Assembly (NCBI GenBank): GCA_016713725.1
Contig: JADJOO010000012.1
Location: forward strand, 62,001 to 126,000
From: Pseudomonadota bacterium
GTDB taxonomy: Bacteria > Pseudomonadota > Gammaproteobacteria > Steroidobacterales > Steroidobacteraceae
Direction of reading: 5' to 3'
DNA: 64,000 bases
In this document: positions 35,174 to 45,213 of the stretch, piece after piece
How the letters are laid out: each line of letters opens with the position of its first letter
Numbering within the stretch: position 1 is the first letter of the stretch
Position numbers and translations under genes: made by a program
The notes under the pieces: generated by a model
Seen by the model: only the letters and a program-made list of their open reading frames with translations
Told to the model about the DNA's origin: nothing
Database searches by the model: none

Positions 35174-36663
35174 CCAAGGTGCCCGCGACCTGCGACGTCC
35201 TTGTCGTCGGAGGCGGTATCAATGGCGCAGGTGTCGCGCGCGATGCGGCGGGACGCGGCTTGCGCACGGTGCTCTGCGAGCAGCACGACCTGGCGTCGCA
35301 CACGTCCTCTGCCAGCACCAAGCTGGTCCACGGCGGACTCCGCTATCTCGAATACTACGACTTCGGCCTGGTGCGGAAATCGCTGCAGGAACGCGAGGTG
35401 GTGCTGGCTTCAGCACCGCATCTGTCGTGGCCGCTGCGCTTCGTGCTGCCGCACGACTCGCACCTGCGACCCGCGTGGATGATCCGCGTCGGGCTCTTCC
35501 TGTACGACCACCTCGCGACGCGCAGGAGCCTGCCGGCGTCGAAGACGATCGACCTGCGGACGCATCCCGCCGGACGGTCGCTCGATCCGCGTTACCGCAC
35601 GGCCTTCGAATATTCGGACGGCTGGGTCGACGATGCGCGGCTGGTCGTCGCCAATGCCGTCGATGCGCTCGAGCGCGGTGCCGAGGTGCTGACTCGCACT
35701 GCCTGCGTCAGGCTGCAGCGAGCTGGCGGGGAGTGGATCGCGGCATTGCGCGCAGCCGACGGTCGCGAACGAACAGTGCGAACGCGGATCGTGGTGAACG
35801 CGGCGGGACCGTGGGTCGCGGAGTTCCTCGACCGCTGCACGCCGACGCCTGCCCGGCACCATCCGCGCCTGATCCGTGGCAGCCACATCGTCGTGCGCAG
35901 GTTGTTCGAGCACGATTTTGCGTACATCTTCCAGGCGCCCGACGGCCGCATCGTGTTCGCGTTGCCCTACGAGCACGACTTCACGTTGATCGGCACGACG
36001 GAAAGCGAATACGCGGGCGACCTCGCGCACCCGGCGATCGCCGCGGACGAGCAGGCGTATCTGCTCGACATGGCCAACCGGTACTTCCAGCGCGACCTCG
36101 GCGTGAACGATGTCGTCTGGACCTTTGCCGGCCTGCGCCCGCTGCTTGCCGCCTCGATGGACGATCCGAAAAGCGTGACGCGCGATTACGTCATCGATTT
36201 TGATCGCTCCGGTCCGCCGCTCCTGTCCATGTACGGGGGCAAGCTCACCACGTACCGCAAGCTCGCGGAACAGGTGGTCGACCTGCTCGCTACCGCGCTC
36301 GGCCATGCCTCGAATGCGTGGACTGCGGCAACTCCGCTGCCGGGCGGCGACATGCCCAATGCCGACTTCGCAGGATTCCTGGCCCGGATGCGTGTCCGTT
36401 ACGATTGGCTCGCACCCTCCTTGCTGCACCGCTACGCGCGTGCATACGGCACGCGCATGGACCGCATGCTCGCGGGGTGCTCGAGAGTCACTGATCTCGG
36501 CGAGGAAGTGCTGCCCGGCCTGTACGCGCAAGAGGTTCATTACCTGCGCGCCGCGGAGTTCGCCCGCACGGCGCAGGACATACTCTATCGCCGCAGCAAG
36601 CTCGGCGTGCGCCTGGCCGCGGACAGCGAGAAGACCCTGGACGAGTGGCTCGCGCAGCACTGA
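35170..36663 (+). CDS. glpD: Aerobic glycerol-3-phosphate dehydrogenase
   Basis: A 497-residue flavoenzyme from TTG 35170, whose TTGA overlaps the preceding NamZ stop. Features: FAD-binding VVGGGINGAGVARDAAGRG (residues 12-30), SSASTKLVHGGLRYLEYYDF (about 46-65, family signature), WVDDARLVVANAVDA, HDFTLIGTTESEY, FAGLRPLL, and GKLTTYRKLAEQVVD near residue 357. It oxidises sn-glycerol 3-phosphate to DHAP at the inner membrane, passing electrons to quinone. GlpK lies 2 kb away, separated by the oppositely oriented OPT transporter. The frame is intact and the length typical. Confidence 0.95.
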   Translation: MTKVPATCDVLVVGGGINGAGVARDAAGRGLRTVLCEQHDLASHTSSASTKLVHGGLRYLEYYDFGLVRKSLQEREVVLASAPHLSWPLRFVLPHDSHLRPAWMIRVGLFLYDHLATRRSLPASKTIDLRTHPAGRSLDPRYRTAFEYSDGWVDDARLVVANAVDALERGAEVLTRTACVRLQRAGGEWIAALRAADGRERTVRTRIVVNAAGPWVAEFLDRCTPTPARHHPRLIRGSHIVVRRLFEHDFAYIFQAPDGRIVFALPYEHDFTLIGTTESEYAGDLAHPAIAADEQAYLLDMANRYFQRDLGVNDVVWTFAGLRPLLAASMDDPKSVTRDYVIDFDRSGPPLLSMYGGKLTTYRKLAEQVVDLLATALGHASNAWTAATPLPGGDMPNADFAGFLARMRVRYDWLAPSLLHRYARAYGTRMDRMLAGCSRVTDLGEEVLPGLYAQEVHYLRAAEFARTAQDILYRRSKLGVRLAADSEKTLDEWLAQH

Positions 36664-36696
36664 CGCGAGCGAGCGTCCCCGCAACGCGTGACGGCT

Positions 36697-38592
36697 TCAG
36701 GCGACCTTGGCGGACGCGCTCTGTCGCCCACCGCGCAACAGGAAATAGCAGATCCCAAGCGCGACGGTCAGCGCGCCGAATTCGCCCGCCAGTCCCCCAA
36801 GCCGCGGATCGATCGCCTTCGGCGCGATGCCTGCCGCGACGAGACCCGCGATGGCGACTCCCGCGAGTCCTTCGCCGGCGACCAGGCCCGACGCCGCCAG
36901 GATGCCGGTGTCGCCTTCGCTCGCTGCACCCGGGGTGCGGTTGCGCTCAACGAGCGCCCGCACGCAACCGCCGACGAACAGCGGCGCCATCGTCGCGAGC
37001 GGCAGGTAGATCCCGATCGAGAATGCGAGCCCCGACACGCCGCACAGCATCGCAGCGATCGCAAGGCCGGCGCCGGTCAGCACCAGGTCCCACGGCAGGG
37101 CTCCCGCCAGCACGCCTTCGATGATCGTCTTCATCAGCGTCGCCTGTGGCGCGGGAATTTCCTTCGAGCCGAATTCGTAGGCATTGCCGAGCAGCATCAC
37201 GGTCGCCGCCACCGCCCAGCAGGCAAATGCCGCGCCGATGAGCTGGCCAAGCTGCTGACGCGCCGGGGTGGCGCCGAGCAGCCATCCCGTCTTGAGGTCC
37301 TGCGAGATGTCACCGGCCTTGCTCGCCGCGACCGCGACGATGGTGCCGACGGTGAGCACGCCTGCCCGCGCGTCGAGGCTGACCCATCCCGCAGCCGCGA
37401 AGACCGATGCGGTGCCAAGCAGCGTCACCAGCGCGATGCCGGACGTGGGTTGCGACGAGACGCCCACGATGCCGACGATGCGGGCCGCGACCGCGACGAA
37501 CAGCACGCCGAACACACCGACGCCGCACGCGAGGATCGCGCGCTGCAGCGGGGCCATCTCGCCCGCGAAGACGCCCGGGACGAGGCCCGCGGTCAGCACC
37601 ACCAGCGCTACGCCACCGAACACGAAGCTGCCGGGAAGGTCCCGGTCGGTCCGCGCCGCCACGCCGCCGCGGCGTGCGTCGCTGTCCTGCATGCCGCGTG
37701 CAACGGACGTGAACGCATCCAGCATCGTCGGCAGGCCGCGCAGCACCGTGAGGATGCCCGCCGTAGCTACTGCACCGGCGCCGATGTAGCGAACGTAGCG
37801 CGACCAGATGTCGCCGGCGTCCATGTCGACGATGAGTCGCTGCGTTTCCGGATAGAGCGGCTGCGTCATCGCCGCTCCCATCCAGGCGATGAGCGGCGTG
37901 ATCACGACTGCCGAAATCAACGCACCCGCCACGCAGACCGCCGCCTGCCGGTAGCCGAGGATGTAACCCACGCCGAGCAGCGCCGGTGCGATCTCGAGCG
38001 CGAGTTCCGCTTTCGGCAATACCGGCAAGGCGAAGCCGATTTCGCCCGGCAACAGGTAAGCCAGCGAGATGACGACCTTCACCATGGCACCCACCGCAAT
38101 GCCGCGGAAGATCCACGCGCTGGCAGTCGCCGCGCCGCTCGATTCATGCGCCGTCGCGCGCAACACCTCGGCGCAAGCCGTGCCTTCTGGGTACGGCAAC
38201 TCGTCGTGCGCCTTGACGATCAGCAGCCGCCGCAGCGGCACCATCGCGGCGATGCCCAGCACCGCGCCGAGGAACGCGAGCGCCACGACCTGCAGGTAAG
38301 GCGGGGTGGCGCCCCAGAGGAAAAGCGCGGGAATCGTGAAGATCGTGCCCGTCGCGAGCGCGGTGGAGGCCGAAGCGACCGTCTGCGAGAGGTTGGCTTC
38401 GAGGATCGTGCCGCGTGCGCGCAACAGGCGAAAGACCGCGACGGTCATCACGGCGGCGGGGATCGACGCCGACACGGTCATGCCCACCCGCAGGCCGAGG
38501 TACGCGTTGGCGGCACCGAACACGATGCCGAGCACGACGCCGACGACGATTGCCTTGAGGGTGAACTCCGCGACGCCGTCGGCCTGTGTCAT
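36697..38592 (-). CDS. OPT family oligopeptide transporter
   Basis: A 631-residue polytopic protein from ATG 38592 (MTQADGVAEFTLKAIVVGVV). The longer open frame to 39093 is antisense to glpK and discarded. OPT features include GAANAYLGLRVGMTVSASIPAAV (first helices), ELPYPEGTACAEVLRATAHE, KTGWLLGATPARQQLGQLIG, and GLAFSIGIYLPLATMAPLFVGG near the end. The family imports oligopeptides or metal-siderophore/nicotianamine-type complexes with protons; the substrate is not predictable. It is inserted between glpD and glpK on the opposite strand. The frame is intact. Confidence 0.92.
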   Translation of the reverse strand: MTQADGVAEFTLKAIVVGVVLGIVFGAANAYLGLRVGMTVSASIPAAVMTVAVFRLLRARGTILEANLSQTVASASTALATGTIFTIPALFLWGATPPYLQVVALAFLGAVLGIAAMVPLRRLLIVKAHDELPYPEGTACAEVLRATAHESSGAATASAWIFRGIAVGAMVKVVISLAYLLPGEIGFALPVLPKAELALEIAPALLGVGYILGYRQAAVCVAGALISAVVITPLIAWMGAAMTQPLYPETQRLIVDMDAGDIWSRYVRYIGAGAVATAGILTVLRGLPTMLDAFTSVARGMQDSDARRGGVAARTDRDLPGSFVFGGVALVVLTAGLVPGVFAGEMAPLQRAILACGVGVFGVLFVAVAARIVGIVGVSSQPTSGIALVTLLGTASVFAAAGWVSLDARAGVLTVGTIVAVAASKAGDISQDLKTGWLLGATPARQQLGQLIGAAFACWAVAATVMLLGNAYEFGSKEIPAPQATLMKTIIEGVLAGALPWDLVLTGAGLAIAAMLCGVSGLAFSIGIYLPLATMAPLFVGGCVRALVERNRTPGAASEGDTGILAASGLVAGEGLAGVAIAGLVAAGIAPKAIDPRLGGLAGEFGALTVALGICYFLLRGGRQSASAKVA

Positions 38593-38677
38593 CCCCGAAT
38601 CATCGCGTAACCCCGGCGCAAGGCGCAATGCGGGGCCCGCTGATCTAGAATCCGGGTGCGTCTCCACAGGTATCCTC

Positions 38678-40171
38678 ATGCCACAGTTCATCCTCGCGCT
38701 CGACCAGGGCACCACCAGCTCGCGGTCGATCCTGTTCGACGCCGCCGGCACGCCGGTGGCGACGGCACAGCGCGAATTCACGCAGCACTTTCCACGCTCC
38801 GGCTGGGTCGAGCACGATGCGGAAGAAATCTGGGCGACGCAGGCGGCGACGATCACGGAAGTGCTCGCGCGAGCGCGCGCGACGCCGGCAGATGTGGCGG
38901 CCATCGGCATCACCAACCAGCGTGAGACGACCGTGCTCTGGGACCGCAGCACCGGCCGACCGATCGCGCCGGCCATCGTCTGGCAGGACCGCCGCACGGC
39001 CGCCCTGTGCCAGCAACTGCAAGCCGACGGCCTGGAACCCGAGGTCTCCCGGCGCACCGGACTGCTGCTCGATCCATATTTTTCGGGCACCAAGCTGGCG
39101 TGGCTGCTCGATCACGTGCCGGGCGCGCGTCAACGTGCGGAAGACGGCGAGCTTGCCTTCGGCACGATCGACAGCTGGCTGGTGTGGAAGCTCTCGAACG
39201 GTGAGCGCCACGTGACCGACGTGTCCAATGCCAGCCGCACGCTGCTGCTCAACGTTGCGAGCGCCGAGTGGGATGACTTCATGCTCGAACGATTGCGTAT
39301 TCCGCGCGCCGTCCTGCCGCAGGTCGTACCCTCGTCGCTCACGCGGAACGCACCGGTCGCGACGCTCGGCAGGCACACGGTGCCGATTGCAGGGATCGCC
39401 GGCGACCAGCAGGCCGCGCTGTTCGGCCAGGCGTGTTTCGCACCGGGCATGGCCAAGAACACCTACGGCACGGGCTGTTTCCTGCTGATGAACACAGGCA
39501 CGACACCGCTCGCCTCCAGCAACCGGCTGCTGACCACCATTGCCTGGCGGACGACGGACCTGCGCTATGCGCTCGAGGGCGCCGTGTTCGTCGGCGGCGC
39601 GGTCGTGCAGTGGCTGCGGGACGGGCTCGGCATCATCGAACGCTCAGCCGACATCGAAGCGCTGGCAGCGAGCGTCCCGGATGCCGGCGGGGCCTATCTC
39701 GTGCCTGCTTTCACCGGACTCGGCAGCCCGCACTGGGATGCGTACGCGCGCGGAACGATGGTCGGGCTGTCGCGCGGAACGACACGGGCGCACATCGCCC
39801 GCGCCGCGCTGGAAGCCATCGCCTTCCAGAGCGCTGAAGTCCTGCTGGCCATGCAACGCGACGCTCGCCAGCCGCTGGTCGAACTGCGCGTGGACGGCGG
39901 CGCCACCACGAACGACCTGCTGATGCAGTTCCAGGCCGACCTGCTCGGCGTGCCGGTCGTGCGGCCGCGGGTCACGGAGACGACGGCGCTGGGAGCCGCC
40001 TACCTCGCCGGCCTGGGCACGGGCTTCTGGTCGTCACCGACGGAGGTCGCAGCCAACTGGCGAGTGGAACGACGGTTCGAGCCGCAGATGTCGCGCGACG
40101 AGGCGAACGCCCGGCTGGCCCGCTGGGCGCAGGCCGTGGATCGATCGCGCGGCTGGCACGTCGAGAGCTAG
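38678..40171 (+). CDS. glpK: Glycerol kinase
   Basis: A 497-residue FGGY kinase from ATG 38678 (MPQFILALDQGTTSSRSILF, with the ATPase phosphate-1 motif at residues 8-15). Further signatures: GWVEHDAEEIW, ITNQRETTVLWDRSTGRPI, AIVWQDRRTA, GTIDSWLVWKL, VTDVSNASRTLLLNV, GIAGDQQAALFGQ, and the second FGGY signature in AFTGLGSPHWDAYARGTMVG. It phosphorylates glycerol to sn-glycerol 3-phosphate in the cytoplasm, the substrate of GlpD encoded nearby. No glpF facilitator is in view. Nine bases separate its stop from the desaturase-fusion start. Confidence 0.96.
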   Translation: MPQFILALDQGTTSSRSILFDAAGTPVATAQREFTQHFPRSGWVEHDAEEIWATQAATITEVLARARATPADVAAIGITNQRETTVLWDRSTGRPIAPAIVWQDRRTAALCQQLQADGLEPEVSRRTGLLLDPYFSGTKLAWLLDHVPGARQRAEDGELAFGTIDSWLVWKLSNGERHVTDVSNASRTLLLNVASAEWDDFMLERLRIPRAVLPQVVPSSLTRNAPVATLGRHTVPIAGIAGDQQAALFGQACFAPGMAKNTYGTGCFLLMNTGTTPLASSNRLLTTIAWRTTDLRYALEGAVFVGGAVVQWLRDGLGIIERSADIEALAASVPDAGGAYLVPAFTGLGSPHWDAYARGTMVGLSRGTTRAHIARAALEAIAFQSAEVLLAMQRDARQPLVELRVDGGATTNDLLMQFQADLLGVPVVRPRVTETTALGAAYLAGLGTGFWSSPTEVAANWRVERRFEPQMSRDEANARLARWAQAVDRSRGWHVES

Positions 40172-40180
40172 TATCCCGGC

Positions 40181-42532
40181 ATGGGCAAGGCCATCGCATT
40201 CGCCACTCCGGTGTTCTTCCTGCTGATCGCGCTGGAATTGCTGGTGGCGCGCGCACGCGGCATGGCGGGCTCCTACCGGCTGAATGACGCGGTCAACAGC
40301 CTGAGTCTCGGCGTGATGAGCCAGGTGGTCGGACTCTTCGTGCGGGTGTTCAACTATGGCGTCTACGCGCTGGTCTTCGAGCACGTGGCGCTCGGCAACT
40401 GGCCAGGCGAGTGGTGGGCGTGGGCGCTGGCCATCGTCTTCTACGACTTCTGCTATTACTGGAATCATCGGCTTGGTCACGAGAGCGCGGTGTTCTGGGC
40501 CTCGCACGTCGTGCATCACCAGAGCCAGCGCTACAACCTGTCGACGGCGCTGCGGCAGACCAGCAGCGGCGCGTTCCTTGGCTGGATCTTCTACCTGCCG
40601 ATGGCCGTCGCGGGCGTGCCACCCGCAATGTTCGCGGTGGCGGCAATCGTCGACCTGCTGTACCAGTACTGGATCCACACCGAAGTCATCGGCAAGCTCG
40701 GCTGGTTCGACCGCTGGTTCGCGTCGCCATCGAACCACCGCGTGCACCACGCCGTGAACGACCGCTACATCGACCGCAACTATGGCGGCATCTTCATGGC
40801 ATGGGATCGCCTCTTCGGCACGTTCGTCGACGAGTCCGAGCGCTGCGTGTACGGCACGCGCGCGCCGCTCAACTCGTGGGATCCGCTGTGGGCCAACCTC
40901 GAGGTGTACGTGGACCTCGCACGCAGGTCGATGCAATGCGAGCACTGGAGCGACCGCGTTCGCGTCTGGCTGAAGCCGCCCGGCTGGCAACCGGCCGCTG
41001 CCGATGGCACGTCCTGGCATAAGCCGCATTTCGACGTGTCGCAGGTGCAAACGTACGACCCGCCGATGCCGCGTCCCGTGCGCGCGTTCGCCCTCGTGCA
41101 GATCGCCCTCGCGATTCTCGGCTCCATGCTGCTGCTCTGGTATGCCGAGGAACTCTCGGGGCCACCGTTGGTTGCCGGGGCCTTGGCGGTGATCGCCATG
41201 CTGTGGCTGACGGGTGCGGTCATGCAGTCGCGCCTGCGAGTGAGCCATGTAGTCGCGGTTGAACTCGCTGTCGCGGCCATCGCGCTCCTCGCGACCGGCG
41301 CGTCCGCCGCGTCCGCCGCAACTGCACCGTCGACGATCGTGCCGATGATTGTTGACGACGCACGAGTGCAGGTCGCCGTCGAGCGCGCGCGCACGGATTT
41401 CCTCGTGCAGCAGTCGTTCGATCGCATGCACGTGACGGTGCTGCTGCAGGACCGCGACGGCCAATGGCGACGGGGTGCCGTCGAGGGTGACCGGCTGGCG
41501 TATCCGGCAAGCAGCGTGAAACTGGGCTTCCTCGTCGGCGCCGTGCACTGGTGTCACGAACAGCGCAAGGCGCCGGATTGCCTCGACGAATTCGTGCGCC
41601 CGATGATCGTCGACTCCGACAACGTCGCAACCGGCGAAGTCGTCGACCGCATCAGCGGCGCCCCGAATGCGCCCGCGACGGGCAACGACGCCGACGCGTG
41701 GATCGAGCAGCGTCGCTATACGGAACGCGCGCTCGAGTCGGCGGGCCTGCTTGGATCGCAGCGACTGTTCACCAAGACCTACCCGACGAACTCAGGCGAT
41801 GAACCGGCCGAACTGGAGCGGGTTGCATGGCAGCGCCTCGGTCGCAACGCGATGACCACGGACCTGGCCTCGGCGCTGATGCTCAACGTGGCGATGGGCA
41901 AGCTCGAGCCGCAGGCAACGGACTACATGCGCTCGTTGCTGCGAAGGCCGGCATTCTCCGGCCACAGCAGTCTCGGCGGCGGTCTGCCTCCAGGCTCCGT
42001 GCACGAGAACAAGATCGGCAGTGCCTTCGACACCCTGCAGGACGTGATGTACGCGGAGTTGCCGAACGGCCAGCGGCTGGTCATCTCGGCGTTCACGAAC
42101 GGCTGGGACTCGAGCGAACCCGAACCATGGGACGTCGCCAGGCTCGGCGATTTCACGGCTCGGCTGCTGCATGAACTGCGGCTGGACGATGCCTCCGGTC
42201 GCGCGCCTACGTATCTCGAGGCTTCAAGCGCAAGCGCTGCAGCAGTTCGCTGGGGCTGGCGCGTCCCGCGACCTGGCCGTTACGAACTCGCACTTTGGCA
42301 TGACGCCGATCCTGGCAATACCCATGACGCACGAGCGACCTTGGCGGCGCGCGGCCAGCGCAAGGAAATCGCATCGCTCGATCTCTCCACGTGGGGGCGC
42401 CGCTGGATCCGGGTGGGAGACGTTGAACTCCAGCGCGGCAAGGCCGAGCTGGTGCTGACGAGTTCCGCGCCCGGCAGTCTCCCGGGTGGTCGACTGCGCA
42501 TCGCGCGCTGGCCCGACGCTCAGGTCGAATGA
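40181..42532 (+). CDS. Sterol desaturase family protein fused to a class A beta-lactamase-fold serine hydrolase
   Basis: A 783-residue open frame. Residues 1-300 are a fatty acid hydroxylase/sterol desaturase domain with di-iron histidine boxes HRLGHE (96-100), HVVHH (109-113) and HRVHH (186-190). Two or three further membrane helices (about 302-375) follow. Then comes a class A beta-lactamase-like domain with SSVK (Ser444-Lys447, SxxK), SDN (479-481) and KIG (611-613). A beta-rich C-terminal domain (about 685-783, RPGRYELALWHDADPG) ends it. The frame is continuous. The region near residue 355-380 resembles a signal peptide (ELAVAAIALLATGASAASA), so two genes merged by an indel is an alternative. 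The hydrolase would face the periplasm. The gene overlaps the convergent ATPase gene by 13 bp. Confidence 0.78.
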   Translation: MGKAIAFATPVFFLLIALELLVARARGMAGSYRLNDAVNSLSLGVMSQVVGLFVRVFNYGVYALVFEHVALGNWPGEWWAWALAIVFYDFCYYWNHRLGHESAVFWASHVVHHQSQRYNLSTALRQTSSGAFLGWIFYLPMAVAGVPPAMFAVAAIVDLLYQYWIHTEVIGKLGWFDRWFASPSNHRVHHAVNDRYIDRNYGGIFMAWDRLFGTFVDESERCVYGTRAPLNSWDPLWANLEVYVDLARRSMQCEHWSDRVRVWLKPPGWQPAAADGTSWHKPHFDVSQVQTYDPPMPRPVRAFALVQIALAILGSMLLLWYAEELSGPPLVAGALAVIAMLWLTGAVMQSRLRVSHVVAVELAVAAIALLATGASAASAATAPSTIVPMIVDDARVQVAVERARTDFLVQQSFDRMHVTVLLQDRDGQWRRGAVEGDRLAYPASSVKLGFLVGAVHWCHEQRKAPDCLDEFVRPMIVDSDNVATGEVVDRISGAPNAPATGNDADAWIEQRRYTERALESAGLLGSQRLFTKTYPTNSGDEPAELERVAWQRLGRNAMTTDLASALMLNVAMGKLEPQATDYMRSLLRRPAFSGHSSLGGGLPPGSVHENKIGSAFDTLQDVMYAELPNGQRLVISAFTNGWDSSEPEPWDVARLGDFTARLLHELRLDDASGRAPTYLEASSASAAAVRWGWRVPRPGRYELALWHDADPGNTHDARATLAARGQRKEIASLDLSTWGRRWIRVGDVELQRGKAELVLTSSAPGSLPGGRLRIARWPDAQVE

Positions 42533-45213
42533 CCACACGACCGCCGCCAGTACTTCTGCGACTCCATCAGCACGAACAGCGACACGGCGAGCGCCGGCAG
42601 CAACAACCAGTCGCCGGCCGACGGCGGACGCACGGCCAGCACTTGTTGCAGCCATGGCAGGTACATGGCCGCCACATGCAACCCGAGCGCCACGCCGACA
42701 CCGGCCAGCAGCACTGGATTGTTGCGCAGTGGCAGCCGCAGAACGGAAATCGTTTCGGAGCGCGCGTTGATCGCATCGACGTTCTGCATCAGTACCATCA
42801 GCAACAGCAACGCATTGCGCGCCTCGTCGAGTGACCTTCCCGCGTCCAGCAGCCAGACGAAGAGACCGAGCCCCAGTGCGGACATCCAGAGACCCGCAAG
42901 CACGCCGCGCTGGATCATCAGCCGGTTGAAGATCGGCTCGTGGCTCGGCCGCGGCGGCACACGCAACTCGTCGCCGGTGCCGCGCTCGAACGCCAGGCCC
43001 ACGTCCTGGACACCGTTGGTCACCAGGTTCAGCCAGAGCAACTGCACAGGCAGCAAGGGCAGCGGCAGTCCCGCGAGCACGGCGAGCCCGACCGTGACCA
43101 CCTCGGCGATGCCAGCGGCTGTCAGCAGGTACACCACGTTGCGGATGTTGCGGTAGGCGATGCGCCCCTCTTCCACCCCCGCCACGATCGTCGTGAAATT
43201 GTCGTCGCTGAGCACGAGGTCGGCCGCGTCACGCGCAACGTCGGTGCCGCTGCGGCCCATGGCCACCCCGATGTTGGCGCGGCGGAGCGCCGGCGCATCG
43301 TTGACACCGTCGCCCGTCACGGCGACGAAATGCCCGGCCAACTGCGCCGCTTCGACTATCGCGAGTTTCTGTTCCGGGGTGACGCGGGCGAATACCCTGA
43401 CCCTGCCGATGGCTTCGGCCAGCTGCGCCGGCGACGCCAGCTGCACCTGCAAGCCCTGCATCACCTCGTCTGGACCGGCGGCGATGCCGAGTTCGGCCGC
43501 GATGGCCAGCGCGGTGAGCGGGTGGTCGCCGGTGACCATGACGACGCGTATACCGGCGTCACGGCATCGACGCACAGCGGCAGCGGCGCCTTCGCGCAGC
43601 GGATCGATCATCCCGACCAGCGCACGGAGCTGCAGGCCAACGGGATCAAGGCGCAGGCTCGCCGGGTCCGACTCCGGATCAAACCTCCCCTCGGCAAGCG
43701 CAAGCACGCGCTGACCAAGTTGAGCCATCGCCGCGACGTCGCGTTCGCGCCATGTGCGCTGACCGGCATCGAGCAGGCACATGTCGAGCACGCGTTCGGG
43801 TGCGCCCTTGACGGCGACCCAGCCCGATCCGTCGCGCCGATGGAACGAGGCAGCGAATCGACGCTCGGGCTCATACGCGATCTGCGTGACGACAGGCCAC
43901 TGCGCGAGGACGCCGTCGCGCTTGATGCCGGCCTTCGCCGCGAGCACCAGCAGTGCCAGGTCGGTGGGGTCACCTCGTGTCCGCCATGCACCGCCGAACG
44001 AGAGCAACTCCGCTTCGTTGCAAGCCGCCGCAATGTGCATTGCGGCGACCAATCTCGATTCGTCCAACCTGGAGCCGCCATCGACTCGCCTGATCTCGCC
44101 GACTGGCCGATAGCCCGCGCCGGTCGCCTGCCAGCGAGTTCCATCGTCGAGCCGCAACTCGACCGCGGTGAGCTCGTTGCAGGTGAGCGTCCCGGTCTTG
44201 TCACTGGCGACGAGCGAACAACTGCCGAGCCCTTCGACGGCGGGCAACTGGCGCACGATGGCGCCTCGGCCTGCCATCCGCCGCGCGGCGATCGCCAGCG
44301 CGATGGTCACGGCCACGGGCAAGCCTTCAGGAATGGCGGACACGGCGAGCGCGACGCCGAAGGTGAACATCGTGAAGATCGACTGGTCGTGGACGAGCAC
44401 TGCGAAACAGCCGATCAACACCGCGGCTGACAGGACGACGATCGCCACCGCATGACTGAATCGTTCCATGCGGACCGTCAGCGGCGGTTTGCCTGCTGCC
44501 GTGCCGCTCATCCTGCTCGCGATGCGTCCCACTTCAGTCGCAGAACCCGTGGCGACGACCACGCCCTTGGCCCGGCCGCGCACGACCAGCGTGCCGGCAA
44601 ATGCGCAGTTGGTACGATCGGCAACCGGGGCGTTTTCCTCGCAGACCAGTGCGGCATCGTGCGCAACGGGCACCGATTCGCCCGTGAGCATGGACGCATC
44701 CACCGCCAGGGCCTGCGCTTCGCACAGGCGCAGGTCGGCGGGCACGCGGTCGCCGCTTGCGAGCGCAACGATGTCGCCGCGCACGAGTTGCGACGCGTCA
44801 ATTTCGCGTGCGACGGCGTCGCGCAGGACCGTTGCCCGCATGCGCAGCAGGTCCCGCAGGTTGGCAGTCTGCCGTTCCGCCTGCAGTTCCTGCCACGCGC
44901 CGAGCAAGGCGTTCACGACGAGCACGAAGCCGATGAAGCCGGCGTCCGTCAGGTGCCCGATGCCGAGGGAAAGCATTGCCGCGGCGAGCAGGACATACAC
45001 GAGCGGGCTGCGGAATTGACGCAGGAAGATAACGACGGGGTGCGCCGTCCGCGGGGCGGGCAGATCGTTGGGACCGTCGCGTTGCAAGCGCGCCGCTGCC
45101 GTGGCCTCGCTCAGGCCGCGGACCGCCTCTGTCTGCAGGGCACTCATCGCCGACTCGGGCGACAAGGTGTGCCAGCCCATCGGCGGCGACGCCCGGCGGT
45201 CGTCTGCAGTCAC
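42520..45213 (-). CDS. P-type cation-transporting ATPase (SERCA/PMCA-like, P2 type)
   Basis: An 897-residue protein from GTG 45213, or ATG 45180 if the family N-terminus WHTLSPESAMSAL marks the start. Motifs: actuator TGES (177-180), ion-site PEGLP in M4 (295-299), phosphorylation site DKTGTLT (Asp338), KGAPERVLDMC, VMVTGDHPLTALAIA, and the hinge VAVTGDGVNDAPALR. About ten membrane helices are visible, including the C-terminal cation ATPase bundle with LLPVQLLWLNLVTNGVQD. The PEGLP and M5/M6 features favour Ca2+ or Mn2+ export over Na+/K+. It stands alone, convergent with the desaturase fusion. Intact. Confidence 0.93.
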   Translation of the reverse strand: MTADDRRASPPMGWHTLSPESAMSALQTEAVRGLSEATAAARLQRDGPNDLPAPRTAHPVVIFLRQFRSPLVYVLLAAAMLSLGIGHLTDAGFIGFVLVVNALLGAWQELQAERQTANLRDLLRMRATVLRDAVAREIDASQLVRGDIVALASGDRVPADLRLCEAQALAVDASMLTGESVPVAHDAALVCEENAPVADRTNCAFAGTLVVRGRAKGVVVATGSATEVGRIASRMSGTAAGKPPLTVRMERFSHAVAIVVLSAAVLIGCFAVLVHDQSIFTMFTFGVALAVSAIPEGLPVAVTIALAIAARRMAGRGAIVRQLPAVEGLGSCSLVASDKTGTLTCNELTAVELRLDDGTRWQATGAGYRPVGEIRRVDGGSRLDESRLVAAMHIAAACNEAELLSFGGAWRTRGDPTDLALLVLAAKAGIKRDGVLAQWPVVTQIAYEPERRFAASFHRRDGSGWVAVKGAPERVLDMCLLDAGQRTWRERDVAAMAQLGQRVLALAEGRFDPESDPASLRLDPVGLQLRALVGMIDPLREGAAAAVRRCRDAGIRVVMVTGDHPLTALAIAAELGIAAGPDEVMQGLQVQLASPAQLAEAIGRVRVFARVTPEQKLAIVEAAQLAGHFVAVTGDGVNDAPALRRANIGVAMGRSGTDVARDAADLVLSDDNFTTIVAGVEEGRIAYRNIRNVVYLLTAAGIAEVVTVGLAVLAGLPLPLLPVQLLWLNLVTNGVQDVGLAFERGTGDELRVPPRPSHEPIFNRLMIQRGVLAGLWMSALGLGLFVWLLDAGRSLDEARNALLLLMVLMQNVDAINARSETISVLRLPLRNNPVLLAGVGVALGLHVAAMYLPWLQQVLAVRPPSAGDWLLLPALAVSLFVLMESQKYWRRSCGHST

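Noticed and set aside
36688..38610. A 640-residue plus-strand open frame
   Set aside because: It mirrors the OPT transporter exactly and its translation is dominated by Arg, Asp and His without any domain.
43000..45213. Possible K+-importing KdpB for the P-type ATPase
   Set aside because: The PEGLP motif, ten-helix layout and absence of kdpA/kdpC neighbours fit a P2-type Ca2+/Mn2+-like pump instead.
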